A stretch of DNA of 64,000 bases, from assembly GCA_945862385.1 (NCBI GenBank), contig CAMAXV010000003.1, positions 1 through 64,000 of the forward strand, in the 5' to 3' direction. Origin of the DNA: Chitinophaga pinensis. GTDB taxonomy: Bacteria > Bacteroidota > Bacteroidia > Chitinophagales > Chitinophagaceae. A program made the translations under genes and the position numbers. Positions within the stretch are counted from its first letter, which is position 1. Each line of letters opens with the position of its first letter. A model generated the notes under the pieces. The model was not told where the DNA came from. It saw only the letters and a list, made by a program, of their open reading frames with translations, and did no database searches. Below are positions 37,814-47,742 of the stretch, piece by piece.

Positions 37814-38274
37814 TAAACCATAATGGGTTAACGATCTATACTGATGGTGCTGCCAGAGGGAATCCTGGTAGAGGAGGCTATGGTGCAATACTGATGTGGA
37901 AAGGCTCAGTCAAAGAAATATCACAAGGCTATAAATTCACAACCAATAACAGGATGGAACTCATGTCTGTTATTGCTGCATTGGAATCACTTACCAGGCC
38001 TGGCTTACACATCGAAGTCTATTCAGACAGTAAGTATGTTGTGCAGGCTGTATCTGAAAGGTGGCTTGACAAATGGATAGCCACTGATTTTAAAGGTGGT
38101 AAAAAAAACAAGGATCTCTGGACAAAATACCATCAATTAGCGAAGGTACATCAAATAAAATTTATTTGGGTCAAGGGCCACGCAAGTAACCCCTATAACC
38201 AGCGCTGTGATGAGCTTGCAACGTCTGCTGCTGACAAGGGTCCTTTATATGAGGACACAGGTTATGAAGGGTAA
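37810..38274 (+). CDS. rnhA: Ribonuclease HI
   Basis: 154 residues. The ATG overlaps the pyk stop (ATGA), indicating coupling. TIYTDGAARGNPGRGGYG holds the first catalytic aspartate, NNRMELMSVIAAL the glutamate, VYSDSKYVVQAV the second aspartate, and the C-terminal NQRCDELATSAA the last aspartate; the handle region WLDKWIATDFKGGKKNKDLW is present. It degrades RNA in RNA-DNA hybrids. The link with pyruvate kinase is only positional. Confidence 0.96.
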   Translation: MINHNGLTIYTDGAARGNPGRGGYGAILMWKGSVKEISQGYKFTTNNRMELMSVIAALESLTRPGLHIEVYSDSKYVVQAVSERWLDKWIATDFKGGKKNKDLWTKYHQLAKVHQIKFIWVKGHASNPYNQRCDELATSAADKGPLYEDTGYEG

Positions 38275-38275
38275 T

Positions 38276-38836
38276 TTAGGACCCCTGTTGAGGAAGAACT
38301 TTTTTAATGACTAAATGATTGGTACCAAATAAAATTGATCCAAAAACAAGTGTGGCAACAAGGCTATTACCGTAAAATGGAATACCGTCTACGTATGCCT
38401 GCATAAGTCCGCTTAATGTCTTTGACCTCTGTAATCCTCCCCCACTAATCCAGGTAACGAAATTGGAAACTATAAAATAAATAGTAGGTGATAAAACCGC
38501 ACCTTTAAAAATGGATTTAACACTATTGGAGTTGATGAAAAAACCGATTACTGACAGACTTCCAAATATGATATAATTCCAGATCATTCCTTCGTAAAAA
38601 CCTTCTATAGAAGTGAGCCCCTGTATATAAAGAAGCTGGTATAGCACATCTGAAATAAACATTGAAAGTAAAGGTAACAACAAGGCTATCTTTCTATCCT
38701 TGATTACAGTTCCACAAAATAATGTCATAGCAAATTGTGGCGCAAAACCCCATGGACGATCAGGTATTACCCTGTATAGAGCTGCAATTAATACAAGTAA
38801 TAACAGGGATGAAAGGGTATATTTAGCGTATTTCAT
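38276..38836 (-). CDS. DUF6580 integral membrane protein
   Basis: 186 residues with about five membrane helices. WGFAPQFAMTLFCGTVIKDRK and LLPLLSMFISDVLYQLLY fit the DUF6580 family, which resembles substrate-binding (S) components of ECF-type transporters. NFVTWISGGGLQRSKTLSGL is the conserved loop. No ATPase or T component is near, so substrate and activity are unknown. It is convergent with rnhA (one base apart) and has its own -7 element. Confidence 0.75.
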   Translation of the reverse strand: MKYAKYTLSSLLLLVLIAALYRVIPDRPWGFAPQFAMTLFCGTVIKDRKIALLLPLLSMFISDVLYQLLYIQGLTSIEGFYEGMIWNYIIFGSLSVIGFFINSNSVKSIFKGAVLSPTIYFIVSNFVTWISGGGLQRSKTLSGLMQAYVDGIPFYGNSLVATLVFGSILFGTNHLVIKKVLPQQGS

Positions 38837-38850
38837 GATCTCAGTTTCAA

Positions 38851-38881
38851 CAAAAATACTGAATTAATAACGCTGTTCAAG
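38851..38881 (-). promoter_or_regulatory. Promoter of the DUF6580 gene
   Basis: TATTTTTG on the minus strand (38858 to 38851) is a perfect -7 element. CTTG, a three-of-four -33 match, stands 19 bases upstream (38881 to 38878). The transcript would begin about 10 bases before the ATG at 38836. Confidence 0.55.
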
Positions 38882-38928
38882 ATTTGCGCTAAACAGTTAT
38901 CCTCATGATGTGCAAATAAAGATTATGT

Positions 38929-40116
38929 TTAACCGGTGGAGGCTACAAACAATCTTGAAGTTGAACAAGAATGAATCGTTATGTATTCGCCTGGGTAAAC
39001 ATACACGGCATCCACTCCAAAAGAATCAATTTCTTTAGAATCTACCATCCATTTTACATGACCTTCCGTCATTAAAATAACCGAAGGTTTATCAACCTGT
39101 AATTCCAATTGCTGTCCACTTCCCAATAAGTAATAGGTCAATTGAAAATCATCAACCGGAGCCGCATAAGAACAACTTGAACGCTCCAGGTCTCCTTCCA
39201 GAATATGCGGAATAGTTTCGACGAACAGGGTGTTTTTCATTAATTCCTTAACATCAATATGTTTGTTTGTTAATCCGCCCCTGAGCACATTATCTGAATT
39301 GGACATCAACTCTATGTTTTGTCCCTCCATATAGGCATGCGGCATGCCAGCACCCTGGAAAATACCCTGGCCCGGATTTAGATTGACAATATTAAAAAGG
39401 TAGATAGAAAAAATTCCCTTGTCGAAATCAGCCCCTTTTTTAAAGTCGATACACGCCCTGGCAGCCCAATAATCAGGTGCTGTTTTCTTCAGCTCGCCAG
39501 CAGCATACTGATCAAGCGCATTTTCCATATGTGCACCAAGAAGTTGATTAACCTCAGTCTGTGTTAAATTCATTATCGCCTCATAAAGTCCACGTATTCC
39601 ACCTTCCTTAAACGCTTGTTTAAAGGGATTCAAAAAATCATATTGGTCAAGACGTTCCTGGATATTTGACGCAAAGCCATGCAGTAACCAAAAATCACTC
39701 AATGCTACCATGATTTCAGGCTTATGATTATCGTCTTTATAATTACGGAATGAGGCATTCAAAGGTATTTTTGCTTCGTTTTCCCGTAAAAATCCGGCTT
39801 CAGCATCTATTTTATTTGGATGAACCTGAATAGAAAGCATTTTATTCACATCCAATATTTTCAATAAGTATGGAAGTTTGTCAAATTGCTTCCACAACTG
39901 CTTTCCCAGATACAATGGTTTATTCGAATTGATCAATGTATCTAAACTGGTTTTGCTTTCAGCATTTAATTCAACAGTGGCAGGTCCTCCGCTATGAATA
40001 CCAAGCCAATATTCGGCAAAGGGTTTCTTTTCTGCATTGTTGATGTTAAATAACGCTGGCATGAACGTGAATCCACCCCAGTCGTAGTGTTGAAATCTTC
40101 CTTTTATCTGATACAT
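38929..40116 (-). CDS. manA: Mannose-6-phosphate isomerase, class I
   Basis: 395 residues. Zinc ligands are seen in LSIQVHPNK and DDNHKPEIMVAL, and QGAGMPHAYMEGQNIELMSNSDNVLRGG is the diagnostic active-site segment. It interconverts mannose-6-phosphate and fructose-6-phosphate, feeding GDP-mannose for cell-surface sugars. It is divergent from the YraN gene with a short gap. Confidence 0.95.
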   Translation of the reverse strand: MYQIKGRFQHYDWGGFTFMPALFNINNAEKKPFAEYWLGIHSGGPATVELNAESKTSLDTLINSNKPLYLGKQLWKQFDKLPYLLKILDVNKMLSIQVHPNKIDAEAGFLRENEAKIPLNASFRNYKDDNHKPEIMVALSDFWLLHGFASNIQERLDQYDFLNPFKQAFKEGGIRGLYEAIMNLTQTEVNQLLGAHMENALDQYAAGELKKTAPDYWAARACIDFKKGADFDKGIFSIYLFNIVNLNPGQGIFQGAGMPHAYMEGQNIELMSNSDNVLRGGLTNKHIDVKELMKNTLFVETIPHILEGDLERSSCSYAAPVDDFQLTYYLLGSGQQLELQVDKPSVILMTEGHVKWMVDSKEIDSFGVDAVYVYPGEYITIHSCSTSRLFVASTG

Positions 40117-40178
40117 TTCCCTTTTTTACAATAACGTGAATAATGAACTTTCCGCATACGAATTTAACCAATAACAGC

Positions 40179-40535
40179 ATGGCAAAGCATAATGAAACAG
40201 GAAAATTGGGAGAAGCGCTAGCCAAAATATGGGCGGAAGAACATGGCTACTTTGTAAGAGATCAAAACTGGCGCTATGGTAAATGGGAAATTGACATGAT
40301 AGCCAGCAAAGGCGATAAATTGCATTTTTTTGAAGTAAAAACAAGAAGAAGCAACAGATACGGCTATCCCGAAGAGCTTGTCAACAGAAATAAACTCTAT
40401 CACTTTATAGGAGCAGGAGCAGCATATATCAGAAGACACAGGGGCTTCAGGTGGGTGCGGTATGATATCCTATCAATCACCCTTGACCAGCATGATAAGC
40501 CCAGCTTTTTTCTGATTGAAGACGTATATTTTTGA
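40179..40535 (+). CDS. YraN family (UPF0102) nuclease-like protein
   Basis: 118 residues from ATG 40179 (MAKHNETGKLGEALAKIWAE); an ATG at 40143 would add 12 residues with no family match. GKLGEALA, RYGKWEIDMIASKGDKLHFF and EVKTRRS give the E...D...ExK arrangement of the restriction-endonuclease fold. No substrate is established for this broadly conserved family. It is convergent with the TlpA-like gene. Confidence 0.88.
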   Translation: MAKHNETGKLGEALAKIWAEEHGYFVRDQNWRYGKWEIDMIASKGDKLHFFEVKTRRSNRYGYPEELVNRNKLYHFIGAGAAYIRRHRGFRWVRYDILSITLDQHDKPSFFLIEDVYF

Positions 40536-40539
40536 TTGA

Positions 40540-41619
40540 TTACTTCAAAAGGGCAGCCAACCTGGACTGCAGCTCCTGGCCTCGTAAATTTTTAGCAATA
40601 ATTACCCCATTGGGATCAATAAGGTAATTTTGAGGAATACTCTGGATTTTGTATTGAACGGCAACAGCATTACTCCAGAACTTTAAATCGCTTACCTGAG
40701 CCCAGTTCAGCTGATCATCCTTTATTGCCTTTAACCAAGGTTCCTTTGCCCTATCAAGAGAAACACCAAGTACTGTGAAATTCTTTGACTTGTATTTATT
40801 AAACGCATTCACTACATTAGGATTTTCCTGCCGGCATGGACCACACCAGCTTGCCCAGAAATCAAGCAAAACATATTTGCCTTTAAAAGATGACAGTTTT
40901 ATATCTTTTCCATTTTCGTCAGTCTGGGTAAAATCCGGAGCTAAGCTTCCCACGGCTCCAAACCTGGCATCCTCAACAATTTTCTCTGCCATTCTTCCAA
41001 AATAATTTGCTTTAGCCTGCTGCCCTATTCTTGAAAGTCTTTCTTCCATGATTTTGGGATCATCGTTCAACTGCATCATCACCAGAAGTAAAAAAGTTGA
41101 TACAGGCGACTGAGCATGATTGTTGATAAACTGATCAGTTTGGCGGGTCACCTCAGCAACCAGATCATTATATCCCTTTCTGATTGCTCCATTTTCATCT
41201 TTTGCGCCTTGATTAAGTTGTTGGGCAAAGCCGGTTAGTTTGGCAAAAAGCGGATTAAATGTATTGTTGAAAGCTGTAAAGTCGTCATGTGTGACTGAAC
41301 CTGAAATTTTTGCACTTTGCAAACTGATAAAGTCACCCTCAAGAGTCATATTGGCCTGATCAAGAAAAATAAGTAACTTTTGTTGTCCATTATTAGCCGA
41401 GAGCTGGTACAAGCCCGGTTCAGAGATATTTCCTTTTATCTCAATATTTTCTCCAATTGAAATTCCAGAAGCAACAGGCTCGGGACCAGACTCTTCATTC
41501 TTCAATACAAGCTCAGTTTTATCAGGCATTCCCTTCAATACACCCTTAATTGTGAATGATTTCTGTTGTGCAAACAACGCAAAAGGTGCTATTAAAAGCA
41601 ATAAAAGTATATTTCTCAT
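40540..41619 (-). CDS. TlpA-like thioredoxin protein with DUF4369 domain
   Basis: 359 residues with signal peptide MRNILLLLLIAPFALFAQ. The N-terminal DUF4369 domain (20-115, FTIKGVLKGMPDKTELVL) is followed by a helical linker and a C-terminal thioredoxin domain (from about 225) with FWASWCGPCRQENPNVV. The CGPC pair is intact. Such proteins act as periplasmic disulfide reductants or oxidoreductases in Bacteroidota. Its start overlaps the hisIE stop by four bases, so it probably belongs to the long trp-his transcription unit. Confidence 0.88.
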   Translation of the reverse strand: MRNILLLLLIAPFALFAQQKSFTIKGVLKGMPDKTELVLKNEESGPEPVASGISIGENIEIKGNISEPGLYQLSANNGQQKLLIFLDQANMTLEGDFISLQSAKISGSVTHDDFTAFNNTFNPLFAKLTGFAQQLNQGAKDENGAIRKGYNDLVAEVTRQTDQFINNHAQSPVSTFLLLVMMQLNDDPKIMEERLSRIGQQAKANYFGRMAEKIVEDARFGAVGSLAPDFTQTDENGKDIKLSSFKGKYVLLDFWASWCGPCRQENPNVVNAFNKYKSKNFTVLGVSLDRAKEPWLKAIKDDQLNWAQVSDLKFWSNAVAVQYKIQSIPQNYLIDPNGVIIAKNLRGQELQSRLAALLK

Positions 41620-42218
41620 GACTTGTGTCTTTGTTTTAGAACTTTCCGGATATCCTCTAAGTTAAATCCTTTACTGTTAAGTAAAATTAAATAGTGAAAA
41701 AGCAGGTCTGCTGCTTCATTTACGAAGAGTTCATCATTCTCATCCTTGGATTCTATAACCAACTCAACAGCTTCCTCACCTACTTTCTGGGCTATTTTAT
41801 TGATCCCTTTCTTAAATAAAGAACTTACATAGGATCCCTCGTCAGGACTATTTTTTCTTTGATTTATGATTTTTTCAAGCTGATCAAGGAAGTCTGTTGA
41901 AATATTTGCTTCATTCCAACAAGTATCTGCACCTGTATGGCACACCGGCCCAACTGGCTTCACCTTAAAAAGCAAGGCATCCTGGTCACAATCAACCTCG
42001 TAACTTTGAACGATTAAATAGTTGCCACTCTCTTCTCCTTTTGTCCACAAACGTTGCTTTGATCTGCTGTAAAAAGTAATTTGCCCGCCTGACATGGTCT
42101 TTGAAAAGGCATCACGGTTCATATATCCCAACATCAAAACCTTTGCGGTAACAGCATCCTGTATAACAGCAGGCACCAGTCCATCTGCAAACTTCCCGAA
42201 ATCGATTAATTTCTCCAT
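41616..42218 (-). CDS. hisIE: Fused phosphoribosyl-AMP cyclohydrolase / phosphoribosyl-ATP pyrophosphatase
   Basis: 200 residues. The HisI half (1-110) has MLGYMNRDAF, TFYSRSKQRLWTKGEESGN and the zinc-binding cysteine segment CDQDALLFKVKP...CHTG. The HisE half (120-200) has KIAQKVGEEAVELVIE and NEAADLLFHYLILL. The fused enzyme performs steps two and three of histidine synthesis. It is the last his gene of the set hisH-hisA-hisF-hisIE, 28 bases after hisF. Confidence 0.96.
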   Translation of the reverse strand: MEKLIDFGKFADGLVPAVIQDAVTAKVLMLGYMNRDAFSKTMSGGQITFYSRSKQRLWTKGEESGNYLIVQSYEVDCDQDALLFKVKPVGPVCHTGADTCWNEANISTDFLDQLEKIINQRKNSPDEGSYVSSLFKKGINKIAQKVGEEAVELVIESKDENDELFVNEAADLLFHYLILLNSKGFNLEDIRKVLKQRHKS

Positions 42219-42246
42219 TAGAATGTAAATTTACTGAATCCCATTT

Positions 42247-42999
42247 TTAACGAACAGAGATTTGCCGGGATTTTAGGAATGATTTTAATTCAGGAATCAT
42301 GACCTCTTTAAAATGGAAAATACTGGCTGCCAAAGCAGCATCTGCACCATGATCAAATATTTCTGCAAAATGTTCGGGGATGCCGCCACCGCCTGATGCA
42401 ATTACCGGCACATTAACAGTCTGACTAACAACCGCAGTTATTTCAGTAGCAAACCCTTTTTTAGTACCGTCATGGTCCATCGACGTTAATAAAATTTCAC
42501 CTGCACCAAGGCTAACCCCCTTTGCAGCCCAGTGTTCACAAATACTTTCAGTTGCCACTCTTCCTCCATTGAGGTATACATACCATTGGTTATCAGCATG
42601 TTTTTTGGTGTCTATGGCCAGCACAACACACTGACTGCCAAAAGAACTTGCCAGGCTTGCAATCAATTCAGGATTTTTAAATGCCGCAGTATTAACAGAG
42701 ATCTTATCTGCACCGCTATCTAATAAAATTCTAACATCTTCAACAGATGCTATCCCACCGCCAACTGTAAATGGAATATTGATTCGGTGAGCTATTCTGT
42801 CTACCAACTGTGCCAAAGTCTTTCTTTTTTCATTAGTAGCAGTAATATCGAGAAAAACAAGTTCGTCAGCTCCCTGATCAGCATACAACGCTGCCAGCTC
42901 AACGGGATCCCCTGCATCGCGGAGGTCAACAAAATTTGTGCCTTTAACAGTTCTTCCATCCTTTATATCCAGACACGGAATGATTCGTTTTGTAAGCAT
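42247..42999 (-). CDS. hisF: Imidazole glycerol phosphate synthase, cyclase subunit
   Basis: 250 residues. [20 protein letters not shown] contains the catalytic aspartate (D9 or near), and [27 protein letters not shown] binds the substrate phosphate. It forms the ring of imidazole glycerol phosphate with ammonia from HisH. It starts one base after the hisA stop on the minus strand. Confidence 0.97.
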   Translation of the reverse strand: MLTKRIIPCLDIKDGRTVKGTNFVDLRDAGDPVELAALYADQGADELVFLDITATNEKRKTLAQLVDRIAHRINIPFTVGGGIASVEDVRILLDSGADKISVNTAAFKNPELIASLASSFGSQCVVLAIDTKKHADNQWYVYLNGGRVATESICEHWAAKGVSLGAGEILLTSMDHDGTKKGFATEITAVVSQTVNVPVIASGGGGIPEHFAEIFDHGADAALAASIFHFKEVMIPELKSFLKSRQISVR

Positions 43000-43000
43000 A

Positions 43001-43732
43001 TTATCCCTTATGTGTATTTATAAAAGCCTCAAGCTCCTGAATCAAAATACGTCCTTCATAGATGGCTTTCCCAATAATAACACCATTACAACCTGCCTCT
43101 GCTAAAGCGTGAACATCATCCATGGATGAAACACCCCCGCTTGCAATTAGATTTAAAGCAGGATACGCCAACCTGATTTTACGGTATAAATCAACTGCAG
43201 GGCCTTCAAGCTTTCCATCCTTACTTATATCAGTACAAAAAACATTTCTGATGCCCTGATTTATTTGTGTTTCAAGGAATGGAAATAACTGAATGGAAGA
43301 TTTTTCAAGCCAGCCACTGACCATAATCATTTCATTTCTCACATCAGCTCCCAACATAAACCTGTCTGGACCAAACCGGACAATCCAGTCAGCAAATAGG
43401 TCAGGCTGTTTAGCTGCAACACTGCCAACAACAACATATTCAATACCAAGGTCAATAATCCGTTCAACTTCTGCTGCTGTTTTTACACCGCCACCAAAAT
43501 CAATAACAAGATCAGTATAACTTGCCAGTTGCTCAGCTATCTGCCAGTTTATTACCTTACCCTGCTTTGCGCCATCCAGGTCAACTAGGTGTAGCCTTTT
43601 GATCCCATGATCCTGGTATTGTTTAGCAATCTCCAAGGGAGATTGTGCATATTCTGTCTTCCTTGTATAATCACCTTCGGTGAGTCTGACACACTTCCCG
43701 TTGATCAGGTCAATCGCTGGAATAATATCCAT
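43001..43732 (-). CDS. hisA: 1-(5-phosphoribosyl)-5-[(5-phosphoribosylamino)methylideneamino]imidazole-4-carboxamide isomerase
   Basis: 243 residues. [22 protein letters not shown] contains the catalytic aspartate, and [21 protein letters not shown] plus [30 protein letters not shown] are the phosphate-binding loops of this half-barrel duplicate family. It isomerises ProFAR. Its ATG shares one base with the hisH stop. Confidence 0.96.
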   Translation of the reverse strand: MDIIPAIDLINGKCVRLTEGDYTRKTEYAQSPLEIAKQYQDHGIKRLHLVDLDGAKQGKVINWQIAEQLASYTDLVIDFGGGVKTAAEVERIIDLGIEYVVVGSVAAKQPDLFADWIVRFGPDRFMLGADVRNEMIMVSGWLEKSSIQLFPFLETQINQGIRNVFCTDISKDGKLEGPAVDLYRKIRLAYPALNLIASGGVSSMDDVHALAEAGCNGVIIGKAIYEGRILIQELEAFINTHKG

Positions 43733-44328
43733 TATGAAGGAATTTTTAAAAAATTATTGATAATTGAAGCCCCGACATCTGCACTTTTCTCAGGGTGAAA
43801 CTGGACCCCATAAAAATTATTCTTGTGCAGTGAGGCACTGTATTCGCCGCAATAATGCGTTTGTGCGATGGTATGTTTCCCAATACTTGCAAAGTAGCTG
43901 TGAACAAAATAGCAATAGCTGTTTTCATTAATTCCTTCAAACAGTGAACTTTTGAGGTTGGTAATACTGTTCCAGCCAATCTGAGGAATTTTTATACTAT
44001 TATCGGAAGTGCTGAACTTCCTGACGTTCTCCTCAAAGATACCCAGGCAGGTTGTGTCATTCTCCTCAGAATGTGAACACATTAACTGCATTCCCAGACA
44101 AATCCCAAGAAAAGGTTGCCGCGCATCGGCTATTACTCTGTCCAGGCTCCTTTCAGTGAGGTATGCCATCGCAGAACTGGCTTCTCCAACTCCAGGAAAA
44201 ATAATTTTATCCGCTGCATGAATGACTTCAGGGTCATCAGATATAATAGGAAAGATACCCTGTCTTTCAAGAGCTATCTGCACAGACCGGATGTTGCCGG
44301 CATTGTATTTAATAATTACGATTCTCAT
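43732..44328 (-). CDS. hisH: Imidazole glycerol phosphate synthase, glutaminase subunit
   Basis: 198 residues. Class I amidotransferase with the nucleophile in LGICLGMQLMC and the His-Glu pair in GVQFHPEKS. KIIFPGVGEASSAM supplies the oxyanion-strand region. It hydrolyses glutamine for HisF. It overlaps the end of trpA by four bases: this is the junction between the trp and his halves of the cluster. Confidence 0.95.
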   Translation of the reverse strand: MRIVIIKYNAGNIRSVQIALERQGIFPIISDDPEVIHAADKIIFPGVGEASSAMAYLTERSLDRVIADARQPFLGICLGMQLMCSHSEENDTTCLGIFEENVRKFSTSDNSIKIPQIGWNSITNLKSSLFEGINENSYCYFVHSYFASIGKHTIAQTHYCGEYSASLHKNNFYGVQFHPEKSADVGASIINNFLKIPS

Positions 44329-45122
44329 GGATTCTCATTGAGCACTGAAGCGATAAAATCAGCTGTAGCGGTAATGGGATTATTCCCTTTTGTCAGTGCC
44401 CCGATAAATGCAGAACCAATAATTGCACCATTTGCGTAGGGCACCACAGCTTTAAAAGTTTCACTGTCTTTTATTCCAAAACCAACCAATACAGGATTAT
44501 TGAGTTTGTACGTTCCTAATCGGATCAGATAGTCCTGAACAACTTTAAAATCCTTTTCTTTTCCTGTTGTTGAGGAGGAGGAAACAGCATAAAGAAATCC
44601 GGATGATAAACTATCCAGGTATCGTACCCTTTCTTCCGGAGTTTCAGGTGTAACCAAAAAGATGAAATCGAGACCGTTTTCAGCTAAAATGGTACGGTAT
44701 TTTGTTTCAAATTCATATGGTGGAAGATCAGGAAGGATTAGCCCATCTACGCCAACTGCTGCTGCCTTTTTACAAAAATCTTCAAATCCGTATTGCAATA
44801 CCGGATTCATATACCCCATCAAAACAACAGGTAGTTTAATTGAATCACGCATGGATTCAAGCTGACTGAACAAGGTGGAAATTGACATCCCGTTATTCAA
44901 TGCGATGGCACTGCTAACCTGTATAACAGGACCATCAGCGAGCGGGTCACTGTATGGCATTCCCAGCTCAATCAGGTCTACTCCAGCATCCTGTAAGGCA
45001 TTCATTACCGGAATTGTATCATGAAGTCCCGGATAACCGGCTGTAAAATATACGTTTAATACTGATTTACTTTTTCTGCTGAATAACTCCTTTAACCTGC
45101 TCATACATTTATTATTGTTCAT
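44325..45122 (-). CDS. trpA: Tryptophan synthase alpha subunit
   Basis: 265 residues. DLIELGMPYSDPLADGPVIQ has the catalytic glutamate and the aspartate loop of TrpA, and LVGFGIKDSETFKAV the phosphate-binding strand. It cleaves indole-glycerol phosphate. The start overlaps the trpB stop by 11 bases. Confidence 0.96.
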   Translation of the reverse strand: MNNNKCMSRLKELFSRKSKSVLNVYFTAGYPGLHDTIPVMNALQDAGVDLIELGMPYSDPLADGPVIQVSSAIALNNGMSISTLFSQLESMRDSIKLPVVLMGYMNPVLQYGFEDFCKKAAAVGVDGLILPDLPPYEFETKYRTILAENGLDFIFLVTPETPEERVRYLDSLSSGFLYAVSSSSTTGKEKDFKVVQDYLIRLGTYKLNNPVLVGFGIKDSETFKAVVPYANGAIIGSAFIGALTKGNNPITATADFIASVLNENP

Positions 45123-46305
45123 TCATTGCATTCATGTAAGTCCCAAGATCCTTATCTCCTCTCCCACTCAGGCAGACTACTGTAACATCGGTTTGTGCTA
45201 ATGACATACGCTCCAATGCAGCAAAAGCATGCGCAGTTTCGAGTGCAGGAATTATTCCTTCAAGCTTTGAAAGTTCAAAAGCCCAGCTCAGTGCTTCCTC
45301 ATCAGTTGCACTCATAAAAATCCCGCGTTTACTTTTAAATAAATGGGCATGCATCGGACCGATACCGGGATAATCAAGACCTGCAGAAATACTGTGAGGC
45401 TCTGTAACCTGTCCATCAGGCGTTTGCATCACAATACTTTTGCTGCCATGTAAGATTCCAGGAACACCCAACTGGGTGGTGGCAGCACTCATCCCACTGT
45501 ATATGCCATGACCTGCAGCCTCCACAGCTACAATATCAACGCTTTCTTCCTCCAGAAAATGATAAAATGCTCCTGCTGCATTACTGCCACCACCGACACA
45601 TGCAACCACTCTTGTAGGTAGCTCATTTCCGGTTTTATCGAGCAGCTGACTCCTAATTTCCTTGCTTATAACAGACTGAAAACGGGCAACCATATCAGGA
45701 TAAGGATGAGGCCCAACAACAGATCCTATAATGTAGTGTGTGTCTTCAGGATTGTTGATCCAATCCCTAATAGCTTCATTCGTAGCATCTTTCAAAGTCT
45801 TACTTCCACTTGTAGCAGGTATGACCTTTGCTCCAAGCATTTTCATCCTCGCAACGTTGGGTGCCTGACGTTCAATGTCCTTTTCACCCATGTAAACAAT
45901 ACATTCCAAGCCCTTTAATGCACAAACAGTTGCTGTAGCTACACCATGCTGACCGGCACCTGTCTCGGCAATTATCCTTTTCTTACCCAACCGATCAGCC
46001 AGCAAAATCTGACCAATTGTATTGTTTATTTTATGAGCGCCAGTATGACAAAGATCTTCCCGCTTCAGATAAATAGCTGAACCCAGTCGGCTACTCAATC
46101 TTTCTGCAAAAAAAAGCGGAGTAGGTCTGCCAACATAATCCCTGAGCAAAGCTTCAATTTCCTTTTGAAATACCGGATCTTCAATAATGGTTAAATACCT
46201 TAAACGCAGATTTTCTACATTGCTGTAAAGCATCTCGGGAATAAACGCCCCTCCAAAATCACCATAATAACCCAGCATATCCGGAACAGCATATTTAACT
46301 TCCAT
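45112..46305 (-). CDS. trpB: Tryptophan synthase beta subunit
   Basis: 397 residues. LKREDLCHTGAHKINNTIGQ carries the PLP-binding lysine, VACVGGGSNAAGAF binds the cofactor phosphate, and CLSGRGDKDLGTY ends the chain. It joins indole and serine into tryptophan. The sequence is the TrpB1 type that works with TrpA. It starts eight bases after trpF. Confidence 0.97.
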   Translation of the reverse strand: MEVKYAVPDMLGYYGDFGGAFIPEMLYSNVENLRLRYLTIIEDPVFQKEIEALLRDYVGRPTPLFFAERLSSRLGSAIYLKREDLCHTGAHKINNTIGQILLADRLGKKRIIAETGAGQHGVATATVCALKGLECIVYMGEKDIERQAPNVARMKMLGAKVIPATSGSKTLKDATNEAIRDWINNPEDTHYIIGSVVGPHPYPDMVARFQSVISKEIRSQLLDKTGNELPTRVVACVGGGSNAAGAFYHFLEEESVDIVAVEAAGHGIYSGMSAATTQLGVPGILHGSKSIVMQTPDGQVTEPHSISAGLDYPGIGPMHAHLFKSKRGIFMSATDEEALSWAFELSKLEGIIPALETAHAFAALERMSLAQTDVTVVCLSGRGDKDLGTYMNAMNEQ

Positions 46306-46313
46306 TTTCCTGA

Positions 46314-46943
46314 TTATTTTATAACTTTTAAAAATTGTTTGATTAAATCCATGTCCTTCACTCCCGGAGATACCTCAAATTTACTGTTGACATCCAGTGA
46401 AAAAAGATTTTTTTCTTTTTTACTGAATTCGAGCACCTTTTTTGCATCATCCAGACCAATACCTCCACTCATAAAATAAGGCTTTCTGATGCCAGCATCG
46501 AGCAGCAACTGCCAATTGAACTGTTCGCCTGTACCGCCATACTGAGCACCGAGTGTATCAAACAAATACATATCAACTGCATCATTGAACGGGTAGGTTT
46601 TATATGGAATATTTTCATCCTTCCCTATTCTAAATGCCTTAATGGTATTGACATGATTGGAAATACGTTCACAGTACCTTGGAGACTCATCTCCATGCAA
46701 TTGAACCATATCCAATCTCCACTCATCAACTAAACGCAGGAGTTGCTCCTCTGGTTCATTCACAAAAACACCTATTTTATTGATAGTCAACCGCTCTCTC
46801 TTTAATTTGTCAGCATTTAAACCACCCCTGAATGCATATCGGGGAGACCTGGGATAAAAAATCAATCCAGCAAAATCAACCCCGATTGACTCCAGTTCCT
46901 TAATTTGTTCAAGCATGGTCATACCACAAACTTTCAATCGCAT
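46314..46943 (-). CDS. trpF: Phosphoribosylanthranilate isomerase
   Basis: 209 residues. MRLKVCGMTMLEQIKELESI has the catalytic cysteine, and LIFYPRSPRY, MVQLHGDESP and SLDVNSKFEVSPGVKDMDLI are the family motifs. It is a separate gene, not fused to trpC as in Escherichia coli. It follows trpC by eight bases. Confidence 0.95.
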   Translation of the reverse strand: MRLKVCGMTMLEQIKELESIGVDFAGLIFYPRSPRYAFRGGLNADKLKRERLTINKIGVFVNEPEEQLLRLVDEWRLDMVQLHGDESPRYCERISNHVNTIKAFRIGKDENIPYKTYPFNDAVDMYLFDTLGAQYGGTGEQFNWQLLLDAGIRKPYFMSGGIGLDDAKKVLEFSKKEKNLFSLDVNSKFEVSPGVKDMDLIKQFLKVIK

Positions 46944-46951
46944 ATCCCCAT

Positions 46952-47731
46952 TTAAATTTTAGCGGTAAAGTTCCTGAATGCTTCTCCCGGATTATCATGT
47001 TTCATAAACGATTCTCCTATCAGAAATCCACTGTAGCCATTCTCTTTGAAAGCCCTGACCTGACTCGGTTCATTGATTCCGCTTTCAGCAATTTTTAATT
47101 TAGCTGTAGGAAGTTTGGCAGCCATCTTCATACTACGCTCAATATTCACATCAAAGGTTTTCAAACTCCTGTTATTTATACCAACAAAATCAACAGCATC
47201 ACAAACATGATCGAGTTCTTCTTCGTCGTGTAACTCCAGTAATACTTCGAGGCCAATATCATGTGCCAGCTTTGCCAGCGCAAGAACTTCCTTTGGTGTA
47301 AGGCAAGCTGCAATAAGCAAAATCAGATCTGCACCCAGAGATTTTGATTCGTGAATCTGATAAGGATCAATAATAAATTCTTTTCTGAGTATTGGAATGG
47401 ATAAATGAGGCCTGCAATTGATAATATCATTATCTGATCCTCCAAAAAAAAATTCATCCGTAAGTATTGATACGGCTGAAGCACCAGATAGTTGGTATGC
47501 CTGAGTTACATTTACTGGATCAGCAGTTGCATTAATCCATCCTTTAGATGGTGATTTTCGTTTGAACTCTGCAATAATTCCAGAAGACTTATTTTCAATC
47601 AAGGAAGCTTTCAATGAAATAACATCACGCTTGTAAGCATCAAGTGTTTCAAACAAACCTATGTTATTGATTTGCTTTCTTGCATCAACTTCTGCTCTTT
47701 TTCTTAAAACAATATTTTCCAGAATAGTCAT
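46952..47731 (-). CDS. trpC: Indole-3-glycerol phosphate synthase
   Basis: 259 residues. IIAEFKRKSPSKGWI contains the catalytic lysine and glutamate region, and LRKEFIIDPYQIHESKSLGADLILLI and VGINNRSLKTF are the barrel motifs. AESGINEPSQVRAF near the end binds phosphate. It closes the indole ring. It starts 11 bases after trpD. Confidence 0.96.
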   Translation of the reverse strand: MTILENIVLRKRAEVDARKQINNIGLFETLDAYKRDVISLKASLIENKSSGIIAEFKRKSPSKGWINATADPVNVTQAYQLSGASAVSILTDEFFFGGSDNDIINCRPHLSIPILRKEFIIDPYQIHESKSLGADLILLIAACLTPKEVLALAKLAHDIGLEVLLELHDEEELDHVCDAVDFVGINNRSLKTFDVNIERSMKMAAKLPTAKLKIAESGINEPSQVRAFKENGYSGFLIGESFMKHDNPGEAFRNFTAKI

Positions 47732-47742
47732 GTGCAGATATA